Assembly: GCA_015075635.1 (NCBI GenBank)
Contig: JABTUA010000001.1
Location: 3,224,001-3,288,000 of the forward strand
Direction: 5' to 3'
DNA length: 64,000 nucleotides
From: Polyangiaceae bacterium
GTDB taxonomy: Bacteria; Myxococcota_A; Polyangia; Polyangiales; Polyangiaceae
The translations under genes were made by a program, and so were the position numbers. Shown one piece after another: positions 9,905-17,596 of this stretch (within the stretch, counting starts at the first letter, position 1; each line of letters begins with the position of its first letter). Under the pieces are notes generated by a model, which worked only from the letters and a program-made list of their open reading frames with translations, ran no database searches and was not told the origin of the DNA.

Positions 9905-10792
9905 CTAGTGATACAGCGCGGTGAACAGGATCGAGAAGCCGAAGCTCGTCGCCTTCTCCTCGCTGGTGTCACCCAGCACCTCGATCTCGCGCTTGCCGCT
10001 CGTCGCGATGAAGCGCACGTAGCCGCCCAGCGACCAGTCGGGCGAAATCCAGGCGTCGTAGCCGGTGAAGAGCGCGACGCCGCCACCGTTGTAGGGTTTC
10101 TCGTCGATGTCGCTGTCGCTGTCCTTCGGCTTGATGCTGAAGGTCGAGAAGCCGACGGCACCGCCCAGGTGAAACCCGCCACGCGAGTCGAAGAACACGT
10201 CCACGAAAGGACCGATCAGCGTAGTCGAGGCGTCTCCTCCAGGTCGTTCGACGTGCCGCCGGACTCGAGACGGGGATCGCTGGCGCTCACGGCGAAGATG
10301 CCACCCCCGAGCACGAGCCCGGGCGTGGGCGTGCCGCCCATCATCAAGTCGATCCCGGCGCCAGCGCCCTTCACGCGTACGTCCGAGGTCCCCGCCTCCG
10401 ACGACTCGATGCGCGTCCCCGCCCAGCCGGCACCCAGTGACATGCGCAAGTAGAAGCCGTCGTGCAGGTGGTAGCCGGGCTCGTCCTCCTCGCGCCTCGA
10501 CGGCGGGGGCGGCGGCGGCGCGGCGACGTACACCCCGCCCGGCGGCGGGTAGCCGTAAGCCGGCGCGACGTAGCCGGGCGGCGGGTAGCCGGGCGGACGC
10601 GCGGGCGCAGCGCTCGGCGCGAGCGCGGCGCTCGGCGCGGGCGCAGCGCTCGGCGCAGGCGGCGCGGGCGCAGGTGGGGGCGGAGCTGGAGCCGGTGCGG
10701 GCTCCACCCCGGCGCCCGGCGCCGGCGGCGCGCGCCTTGCGCGTGCGCGAGCGAGGCCAAGCCAAGACCAGACAGCCGCCAAGACGCCGCAT
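9905..10792 (-). CDS. Pro-rich outer-membrane beta-barrel-like protein (two frameshifts)
   Basis: Starts MRRLGGCLVLAW, continuing in another frame as LGLARARARRAPP, a signal-peptide-like start. A Pro/Ala stretch (PSAAPAPSAALAPSAAP) and a PPGYPPPGY segment follow. The barrel-like domain contains HDGFYLRMSLGAGWAGTRIE, LMMGGTPTPGLVLGGGIFAV, FVDVFFDSRGGFHLGGAVGF and a C-terminal SFGFSILFTALYH. The alternating hydrophobic strands and aromatic end are typical of small outer-membrane barrels. Frames change near 10760 and 10225. It lies downstream of the S41/lipoprotein operon on the same strand, with a 32-base gap, so it could be its last gene. Confidence 0.55.
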   Translation of the reverse strand: MRRLGGCLVLAWPRSRTRKARAAGAGRRGGARTGSSSAPTCARAACAERCARAERRARAERCARASARLPAARLRRAGLRLPAAGRGVRRRAAAAPAVEARGGRARLPPARRLLLAHVTGCRLGGDAHRVVGGGDLGRTREGRWRRDRLDDGRHAHARARARGWHLRRERQRSPSRVRRHVERPGGDASTTLIGPFVDVFFDSRGGFHLGGAVGFSTFSIKPKDSDSDIDEKPYNGGGVALFTGYDAWISPDWSLGGYVRFIATSGKREIEVLGDTSEEKATSFGFSILFTALYH

Positions 10793-10824
10793 GCCCTGAC
10801 GAGAGCGCGCCTCGGGGCGCGGCG

Positions 10825-11589
10825 TCAAGGCTCCGCCGGCGGGGGCCGACCGAAGCGCGTGCTCTCGTGCACCACCCGGAGTGCGCGCCGGGCTCGAGCC
10901 GCCACCTCGGCCCGGGGGGCGCCGGCTCCGATGGAGCGAGCTGCGGACGGCGGCGCCGCGCCGAGCGACGCGGCGTCGATCAGCGTGCGCTGCTCGGCGT
11001 CCTCGAACGAGCTCACCAGGAGGCAAGGCCGCTGCTCCGTGGCCGGCGCGACGCCGCGGAACTCGCACCAGCCGGAGGCGTCCGGCGCGGGGTTCGTGGC
11101 CGAGACGTCGGCCAGCGTCACGACGAACGGACTCGTGCACTGGATCAGCGACACCACCGTGAGCGTGCAGTCGCTCGACGGCGGCTTCGCCCAGAGCACG
11201 ACCAACAGGTCGGAGTCACCCGGCCGCGCGGCGAACGCGAGCAGATCCGTCTCCGGCGTGAGCACGCCACACGACACTCCAGACCGGCACAGTCCCCCCG
11301 TCTCCCGGCGCAAGAGCGCCTCGCCGCCAGAGCTGATGGCGCGCCAGCCGAACTGCCCCGAGCCGCTGGTGAGCTCGAAGTCGCCGTCCACCAGGAGATT
11401 GTCCGGATCGGCGCCGCCAAACGGGTTGCGGAGCTCGACAGAGCGGATCGGCGGCCCGGCTTCGCCCACCGGCGCGTCCTCGTGGGCGTCCGCACCGGCG
11501 TCGAGCGGGCCACCGGAGGCCCCGACACGCTCGTCGGCGCCGCAGCCCGCGATGAAGGCCGAGAGCGCGAGGCCGAAACGCGCGCTCAT
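10825..11589 (-). CDS. Lipoprotein, second copy of the DNLL-DGDFE family
   Basis: A 254-residue lipoprotein with lipobox LSAFIAGC near residue 17. After an acidic Ala/Asp linker it carries NPFGGADPDNLLVDGDFELT. It then has a beta-sandwich-like region with several Cys (GLCRSGVSCGVLTPETDL, SDCTLTVVSLIQC, ASGWCEFRGVAP, RPCLLVSSFED). The same signature and Cys spacing recur in the gene at 13619-14428, so the two are paralogues. The first ATG base overlaps the end of the preceding S41-like gene (shared ATGA). The fold looks like a carbohydrate-binding or jelly-roll domain, which is inference. No function is known to me. Confidence 0.7.
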   Translation of the reverse strand: MSARFGLALSAFIAGCGADERVGASGGPLDAGADAHEDAPVGEAGPPIRSVELRNPFGGADPDNLLVDGDFELTSGSGQFGWRAISSGGEALLRRETGGLCRSGVSCGVLTPETDLLAFAARPGDSDLLVVLWAKPPSSDCTLTVVSLIQCTSPFVVTLADVSATNPAPDASGWCEFRGVAPATEQRPCLLVSSFEDAEQRTLIDAASLGAAPPSAARSIGAGAPRAEVAARARRALRVVHESTRFGRPPPAEP

Positions 11590-13622
11590 GGCTTCAGGTT
11601 CCCCTTCACCCAGGCGAGCGCGGCTTCGAAGGGCGCGTCCTTGCCGGAGAGCAGCGAGGTCTGCGTGTGCTGCACGACGACGTCGGGCGCGATGCCGTGA
11701 CCGATCAGCGCGCTGCCGTCGTCCAGGTACATGTCGCCGCTCGCGAGCTGGAAGTCGAAGCGCGACCAATAGCTGAACTGGTAGAATGACGAGAACGCCC
11801 CGGCGGTCTCGTGCGGGCCGAAGATCTTCACCTTCGGCGCGCCTTTCATGCCGTGCGGCAGCCAGTCGCTGGCGGAGCCGTCGCGGTGGATGATCAGCGC
11901 CACCGGCAGAGCTAGATCCGCCTGCTCGCTGCCGACCTCGAAGCTCGGCTGGCCCATGTCCTTGAGCTTCTGGACCCAAGCCACTGCCGCCGCGCCGCCT
12001 GCCGGTCCGACGTCGCCCGCCGCGAGGGGAAACACCGGACCCACCCCCAGCTGGGCGGGCTTTCGCACGAGCTCGGTGATGGCCTCGGGCGCGTCCATGG
12101 TGCCGCCGTTACCCGCCCGGTGATCCAGGATCACGCCCCGCGCGTTCTGCTTGAAGAACTCGTTGGCGTCGAGGAAGGACTGAGTGAGCCCCCCGGGCCC
12201 GCCGTACAGAGTGTCGAACGTCATGCCGAAGATCTTGTCGGCGGGGTCGGTGCCCAGCACCACGTCGCGCCAAGGCACGAACGGCACGTAGTGGTAGGTG
12301 CCGATCATCCCCGGGAATTGCTCTGGCGGGTTCGCCAGGTGGTACGCCGGGCGGTTGTCGCAGGCCGGCGGCTGCACGTCGCTCTCGATGGCGGTCACGC
12401 TCAGCGTCTCGACGACGTCGTTGCAGCTCGGTCCGGTTGGGCTACAGCGGATCACGCTGAAGCTCTTGGCGAAGCGCGGGAGCAGATCGCGGAGCGCCTC
12501 GACCAGCTCCGCGTCCACGTCCGGATCCGTCGCGACGTGGTGGCCGGGGTTGAAGCCGATCAGCGCGGCCGCCCAGTCCACCGGGTGCTTGCCGTCCACC
12601 GCCACCAGGCGGTCTCCCGGCACGAGCCCGAGCGCGCCCGCCGGCCCGACGTGGGACACCAGGATGTCGCTGCGTCCCGCCTGGCTCGGCCAGACCGACT
12701 GCGTGAGATCGGCCTGCCCTTCGATGAAGCACAACCCCAGGCGGCGCGCGCTGCCCTGGCCGGAGAGGGCCGAGCTCGCGGAGGTGTGCCAGTCGTGGAG
12801 CAGTCGCACGCCCCGCGAGAACGCACCCCAGTACTGCCAAGCCGTCTGGGCCTTCAGCATCTTGGCCATCTCGGCGAGGGCCGCGGGCAAATATGCCTGC
12901 CGGCTGAAGCGTCCGCCGTAGAAGTGCTCGACGCGCGAGGCCAGGTAACGAGCCACCTGGTCGCGCTGGCCTGCGTGCGGCAGCGGCGGGACGAAGCGCG
13001 CGCCTTGCCGGCAGCGTTCGGCGATGCACTGCGCCTCCGGGCCGCACACCGGATCGGACGCGCCCAGGCACGCGCCCCCCGCGTGGTACTCGCCGGCGGG
13101 CACGGCCTCGAACCCGTCGAGGTCCACCCCCGAGCCCTCCGCGCGCAGGAAGGCGCGGGTCAGATCGCGGCCAGTGACGCTGGCCGAGTTCGACGCGAGC
13201 TCGACCCAGCCGTCGCTGGTCACCCTCCCAGTCGGGAAGAGCCAGGCAGCCTCGGTGCCGCGGGCGGCGTCATCGTGCTCGAGCACCACCCGCACCCAGG
13301 CGCGCGAGTGCCGCACCCAGAGCCGGAACACGTAGGCGGCGTTCACGGGCGGCAGGCTCACGTCGATCTCGAACGGATCCTGCTGCGCGCTCACGCGCAC
13401 GAAGCGTGCGCCCTCGAGGGCCAGCTCGCTGCCGTCGCCCACCGACTCCCAGCTGCACGAGCCCTCGCAGCCGATACCTTTCGGGACCTCGCTCTCGAAC
13501 GACTCGGTGGCGCTCGCGTCGGCGTCGAAGTGGTGCCGCCCCTCGGCGTCGAAGCTCCCGGCGAGCACCGACTGCGCGCTCAGGGCCGCGAGGGCGCCCG
13601 CACGCCAAGCGCCGAGCTTCAT
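11586..13622 (-). CDS. S41-like serine peptidase, second copy
   Basis: A 678-residue secreted protein (signal peptide MKLGAWRAGALAALSAQSVLAG). An N-terminal beta-sandwich (SFDAEGRHHFDADASATESF) is followed by a Cys pair region (CGPEAQCIAERC). The peptidase part has LHDWHTSASS at about residue 275, a PDZ-like VSHVGPAGALGLVPGDRLVA, an oxyanion-type ARGVILDHRAGNGGT and a nucleophile-type RDGSASDWLPHG at about 580. These match S41 (tail-specific/tricorn-like) landmarks. The usual Lys of the GxTxGKG motif is replaced (ETAGAFS), so a Ser-Lys dyad is unlikely. A Ser-His arrangement as in tricorn would fit. The start overlaps the upstream lipoprotein stop by 4 bases. Confidence 0.75.
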   Translation of the reverse strand: MKLGAWRAGALAALSAQSVLAGSFDAEGRHHFDADASATESFESEVPKGIGCEGSCSWESVGDGSELALEGARFVRVSAQQDPFEIDVSLPPVNAAYVFRLWVRHSRAWVRVVLEHDDAARGTEAAWLFPTGRVTSDGWVELASNSASVTGRDLTRAFLRAEGSGVDLDGFEAVPAGEYHAGGACLGASDPVCGPEAQCIAERCRQGARFVPPLPHAGQRDQVARYLASRVEHFYGGRFSRQAYLPAALAEMAKMLKAQTAWQYWGAFSRGVRLLHDWHTSASSALSGQGSARRLGLCFIEGQADLTQSVWPSQAGRSDILVSHVGPAGALGLVPGDRLVAVDGKHPVDWAAALIGFNPGHHVATDPDVDAELVEALRDLLPRFAKSFSVIRCSPTGPSCNDVVETLSVTAIESDVQPPACDNRPAYHLANPPEQFPGMIGTYHYVPFVPWRDVVLGTDPADKIFGMTFDTLYGGPGGLTQSFLDANEFFKQNARGVILDHRAGNGGTMDAPEAITELVRKPAQLGVGPVFPLAAGDVGPAGGAAAVAWVQKLKDMGQPSFEVGSEQADLALPVALIIHRDGSASDWLPHGMKGAPKVKIFGPHETAGAFSSFYQFSYWSRFDFQLASGDMYLDDGSALIGHGIAPDVVVQHTQTSLLSGKDAPFEAALAWVKGNLKP

Positions 13623-14428
13623 CTCGCCCTCCGCTGCCAGCTCTCGAAGGCGCGCTCGGCCTGGCTCGGCTCGCGCGGCGCCGGACGCAGGGCCTGGCGG
13701 ATGCGGCTGCGGGCCTGGTCGAAGCGCTCGCTCGGCGCCGCCGCGCCGGCGCTCGACACGGCGCCCTCCGGCGCGGCGCGCAGCACCGCGTCGTCGATCA
13801 GCGCCTCGCCCTCGTCGAATTGGCTCTCGACGAGCAGGCAGGTCGCCCGCTGCCGGGGCTCGGCCACCACCGTGAGCTGGCACCAACCGCTCGCGTCCGG
13901 GACCCCGTCTGCGTCCGCGAGCTCCACGTCCGGATCGGTCTGGTAGTCGCAGGCGATGAGCGCGGCGCCCACCTCCGAGCAGGCCGTGCCCGGGACCTTC
14001 ACCCAGACGCTGGCCTCGACCTTCTTGCCGCCCGCTGGCGCGACGCCGATGGCGGCCACGCGCTGGTTCTGCGTGAGGTAGCCGCACTTGAGCCCGCTCT
14101 TGCACGCGGGGTCGGGGCGCACCTGCGAGAACGCGCTGTACGACACCACGATCCCCGCGTTGACCCAGCCCGCTTGCTGCGCGAACGCGGTGGACCACTC
14201 GAAGTCGCCGTCCCAGAGCAGGTTGTCGCTCGCCGCCACGTTGCCGAACGGGTTCTTCGTCGTGACCGTTCGCTTCGGCGTGACCGGGGAGGCGTCCGGC
14301 GCCGGCGCTGGCGGCGGAGCGGTCGGGCTCGCGTCCGGCGCCTCCGCCACGACGGGCTCGAAGCTCTCGTCGCTCCCGCAGGCGGCCGGGACGACGCAAG
14401 CGAGCGCGATGAAGAAGACGCGCTTCAT
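13619..14428 (-). CDS. Lipoprotein, first copy of the DNLL-DGDFE family
   Basis: A 269-residue lipoprotein (MKRVFFIALACVVPAACGSD, lipidated Cys at residue 17). A Pro/Ala-rich tether precedes NPFGNVAASDNLLWDGDFEW, the signature shared with the gene at 10825-11589. A Cys-containing beta domain (PACKSGLKCGYLTQNQ, ACSEVGAALIACDYQ, ASGWCQLTVVAE, TCLLVESQFDEG) and a helical Arg-rich tail follow. Overlap with both neighbours is 4 bases, so translation of the four-gene operon is coupled. Always following an S41-like peptidase gene suggests it is a partner or substrate of that enzyme at the cell surface. This is inference. Confidence 0.7.
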   Translation of the reverse strand: MKRVFFIALACVVPAACGSDESFEPVVAEAPDASPTAPPPAPAPDASPVTPKRTVTTKNPFGNVAASDNLLWDGDFEWSTAFAQQAGWVNAGIVVSYSAFSQVRPDPACKSGLKCGYLTQNQRVAAIGVAPAGGKKVEASVWVKVPGTACSEVGAALIACDYQTDPDVELADADGVPDASGWCQLTVVAEPRQRATCLLVESQFDEGEALIDDAVLRAAPEGAVSSAGAAAPSERFDQARSRIRQALRPAPREPSQAERAFESWQRRAR

Positions 14429-16410
14429 GGCTTGAGCCCCTGACGTACCCAGGCGAGGGCAGCGTCGTACACGGTGTCCTTGCCGTCCATCAGATCCGAC
14501 TGCAGCGGCAGCACGACGAAGTCCGGCTCCACGCCGTGCCCGTTGAGCATCTGCCCGCTCGAATGCAGCGTGTCCCCGACGGCGATGGAGTAGCCCATCC
14601 CGAACCAGTAGCCGAACGTCAGCAGGGTCGAGAACGCGCCCGCGGTCTGGTAGGGGCCGAACACCTTGGCCTTGGGCGCCCCCTTGAAGCCCAGGGGCAA
14701 CCAGTCGCTGGCCGAGCCGTCCAGGTGGATCAAGAGCGCCACCGGCAAGGCGAGATCGGGCGCGATCCCGCCGGCCATCTCCACGGCCCCAGCGGCGGCC
14801 AGCTGCTCGAACAGCGCTTTACCGTCGGCCAAGCTCTTCGGGGGCTCCTGATCCGCGCGCTGGCGGAGCTCGAACACGTCGAGCGGCGTGGGCGTGCGGA
14901 TCAGGTTCCAGAACAGCTCGGGGCCGGAGGTGGTACCGCCGAAGCCCGTGCGGTGGTCCAGGATCAGACCGCGAGCGTTGGCGCGAAAGTCCGCGATCGC
15001 CTGCTCCAGAACCGGGCCCAGGTTGCCGCCGCCACCCACGTTCAGGCTGCTCCACTGCAGGCCGTAGATGCGCTCGGTGGCGTCGCTCTCCTTGACGATG
15101 CCGCTGAAGACGCCGCCCAGCGGATGGCCTTCGCCCCCCGGCACGTGATTGACGGGGCGGTTGTCGCAGCTCGCACCGCCGCCCCCGCCTCCCGTGGAGT
15201 AGGGCAGCGACGAGATCGAGATCTCCTCCGGCGCGCTCGCGCAGGTCTTGGTCGCGGCGTCGCAGCGCAGCACCTCGATGCGATCCGCGTACGCGGAGAT
15301 CAGGCGGTTCATGCGCTGCACCGCCTCCGCGTGGGTGGTGTGGTTGGACGCGGTCTCGTAGCCGAAGTCCACGCTGATCAGCGAGCGCGCCCAGAGGATG
15401 GGGTGCTGCCCGTCCACGGAGACCAGGCGATCGCCGGGCTTCAAGCCGAAGCTGTTGGTCTGACCGACGTGGGACACCAGCACGTCGAGGTAACCCGGCG
15501 TCGAGACGACGGCGCCCGGCACGTCCGCTTTGCCCTCGATGAAGCAGATGCCGATGGGGCGCGGGCTCTGGATGCTGAAGCCGGCGCTGTCGCTGCCGCG
15601 GGTGTGCCAGTCGTGCAGGCGATGGATGGCCACGCGGAACGCGCGCCAGAAGCTCCAGGCGTCGGGCGCGGTGCGCATCGACGAGATTTCCAGGCGCGCG
15701 TTGGGCAGGTCGAGCTTGCGGTTCTCGAACGGGCCGTAGAGCAGGGCGAAGCGCTGGTCCAGGTAGTCCACCAGATCGTCGCGGTACGCCGGCGGAGGCA
15801 GCGCCGGCACCCGCGCCGCGAAGTCGCGGCAACGGTTCCACATGCAGATCTGGCCGGGCGCGCACGCGCTCTTGTCCCCCGCCCCGGCGCACTCCGCGCT
15901 CGGCACCGCCGCTCCGGCGGGCGCGAGCTCGACGGCATCGACGTCCGCGCCGCTGGGCGAGAACAGACCGACGGCGAGAGACTCGACTCGGCTCACGTCC
16001 ACGCTCATCGCGTGGAGCTCGAGCTCGTACCAACCGTCGCTGGTCACGCGCCCGGTCGGGTAGAAGGCCCCGAAGTCCTCGACCCGGCCGCCGAACCGCG
16101 TCTCGAGCGAGGCCACCACCTCGCCCTTCGCCCAGAGCCGGACGCGCACCGCCTGCGTCTTCGACGGCAGTGGGACCGGGACGTCAACGCCCTGGTACTG
16201 CGTCAGCTTCAAGACTCGTGCCCCGTCGAGCGCCCCGGGATCCTCCTCCCCGCCCGGCCCGGCGTCCGTCACGCTCTCGAAGCTCTCGATGTGGAGCGCC
16301 GCGGGGTCGAAGACCAGGCTGCCGTCGGGGTCGAAGCTCGCGCCGAGCGCCGGAGCTGCCCTCGCAGCGGCGAGCAACGCGAGCACGAAGGAGACCTGGG
16401 GCGCGCGCAA
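14425..16410 (-). CDS. S41-like serine peptidase, first copy
   Basis: A 661-residue secreted protein (signal MRAPQVSFVLALLAAARA, cut near ALGA). Its order matches the copy at 11586-13622: beta-sandwich (SFDPDGSLVFDPAALHIESF), Cys region (CAPGQICMWNRC), LHDWHTRGSD at about 267, PDZ-like VSHVGQTNSFGLKPGDRLVS, ARGLILDHRTGFGGT at about 480 and HLDGSASDWLPLGFKG near 562. The S41 Lys position is again Ala (QTAGAFST), so both copies share this change. It opens a minus-strand operon of four genes. A TTG is the only start that includes the whole signal peptide. It is divergent from the radical SAM genes across 63 bases. Confidence 0.75.
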   Translation of the reverse strand: MRAPQVSFVLALLAAARAAPALGASFDPDGSLVFDPAALHIESFESVTDAGPGGEEDPGALDGARVLKLTQYQGVDVPVPLPSKTQAVRVRLWAKGEVVASLETRFGGRVEDFGAFYPTGRVTSDGWYELELHAMSVDVSRVESLAVGLFSPSGADVDAVELAPAGAAVPSAECAGAGDKSACAPGQICMWNRCRDFAARVPALPPPAYRDDLVDYLDQRFALLYGPFENRKLDLPNARLEISSMRTAPDAWSFWRAFRVAIHRLHDWHTRGSDSAGFSIQSPRPIGICFIEGKADVPGAVVSTPGYLDVLVSHVGQTNSFGLKPGDRLVSVDGQHPILWARSLISVDFGYETASNHTTHAEAVQRMNRLISAYADRIEVLRCDAATKTCASAPEEISISSLPYSTGGGGGGASCDNRPVNHVPGGEGHPLGGVFSGIVKESDATERIYGLQWSSLNVGGGGNLGPVLEQAIADFRANARGLILDHRTGFGGTTSGPELFWNLIRTPTPLDVFELRQRADQEPPKSLADGKALFEQLAAAGAVEMAGGIAPDLALPVALLIHLDGSASDWLPLGFKGAPKAKVFGPYQTAGAFSTLLTFGYWFGMGYSIAVGDTLHSSGQMLNGHGVEPDFVVLPLQSDLMDGKDTVYDAALAWVRQGLKP

Positions 16411-16473
16411 GGGAGCCGGTTCGTATCACGGCGTACCGCCGGGGACCAGGCTCGGTGATATACCTCGGACGAC

Positions 16474-17586
16474 ATGACCACGGCCGGGGCAGCGCGACCC
16501 AAGCTCTACAGCGTCGCCATCGAGACGACCGCGTACTGCAACCAGAAGTGCGACTACTGCTACAACGAGTGGCGCGACGACGGCGGTGCCTCGCTCGACA
16601 AGGGCGACCGCGACAAGCTCTTCGCGCGCGTCGAGAAGCTGCTCGACGCCGTGGACCTCGACCACGCCACGGTGACGGGCGGTGAGCCCTTCTCTCACCC
16701 GCGCATCTTCGAGCTATTCGACCTGCTGCGCGAGCGCGGCGTGTCCGTGCAGATCATCTCCAATGGCGGGATGGTCAACGAGACCATCGCCGCGCGCCTG
16801 GCGCCGTACCGAGTCCGCTACGTGCAGATCACGCTGAACGGCCCGGACGAAGCGCTGCACGCGGCACACGTCGGGGCCGGACACTTCGAGCGCACGCTCG
16901 GCGGCATCCGCGCGCTCCGGGCCGCCGGCGTGCCCGTGGTCGGCTGCACGGTGGTGACCAAGAAGAACGCCAGCCGGCTCGGCGAGATCCTCGAGCTCTG
17001 GAGCTCGCTCGGCGTGCGCCAGATCTCGCTTTCGCGCTTCAGCCCGGCGGGCTACGCCGCTCGACACGCCGCGCAGCTCTTGCCGAGCCGCAGCGACTTC
17101 CTGACGGCCTTCGGCCAGGCCCTGCCCTGGGCCAAGGAGCGCGGCATGACCCTGATCTGCACCATGCCCGTGCCGCCGTGTGCGATCGAGGTCGAGCAGT
17201 TCGCGCCAATCCAGTTCGGCAGCTGCGCCATCGGCACCTCGATGCAGGAGATCGCCCTGGGCCCGGACGGACGGCTCAAGAACTGTACGCTGCACAAGAC
17301 CGCGCTGGGCGGGGTCGAGGACATCTTGGCGGAGGGCGTGGACGTCGCGAGCCTGCTCTCCGCGCCGGAGCTCACCGAGTACAAGCGCGAGACGCCGGAG
17401 TTCTGCCACGGCTGCTTGCACGAGAAGAGCTGCGCCGGCGGCTGCGGCGCCGCCGCGGAGTGGGTGATGGGGCACGCGCGCCGCTACCCCGATCCGTTCG
17501 TGTTCCAGCACGTTGACGACGATCTGGCCTCACGCCTGGAGACCCAGCGCCGCGACGGCAAGACGCACCTCGAAGTCATCTTGTGA
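16474..17586 (+). CDS. Radical SAM/SPASM domain protein
   Basis: 370 residues. The radical SAM [4Fe-4S] motif CxxxCxxC is C22, C26 and C29 (TTAYCNQKCDYCYNEW), followed by a glycine-rich SAM-binding GGEPFSHP. The C-terminal part is a SPASM-type domain for extra Fe-S clusters: GSCAIGTSM, a Cys near 271 (GRLKNCTLH), then CHGCLHEKSCAGGCG from 311. SPASM enzymes mostly modify peptides or proteins through a carbon radical. A bases-only TATACC lies 9 bases before the ATG with no clear ribosome site. It is 10 bases upstream of the B12-dependent fusion gene and should act with it. No precursor peptide gene is visible in the 63-base gap upstream. Confidence 0.85.
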   Translation: MTTAGAARPKLYSVAIETTAYCNQKCDYCYNEWRDDGGASLDKGDRDKLFARVEKLLDAVDLDHATVTGGEPFSHPRIFELFDLLRERGVSVQIISNGGMVNETIAARLAPYRVRYVQITLNGPDEALHAAHVGAGHFERTLGGIRALRAAGVPVVGCTVVTKKNASRLGEILELWSSLGVRQISLSRFSPAGYAARHAAQLLPSRSDFLTAFGQALPWAKERGMTLICTMPVPPCAIEVEQFAPIQFGSCAIGTSMQEIALGPDGRLKNCTLHKTALGGVEDILAEGVDVASLLSAPELTEYKRETPEFCHGCLHEKSCAGGCGAAAEWVMGHARRYPDPFVFQHVDDDLASRLETQRRDGKTHLEVIL

Positions 17587-17596
17587 GGCGCCCCGG

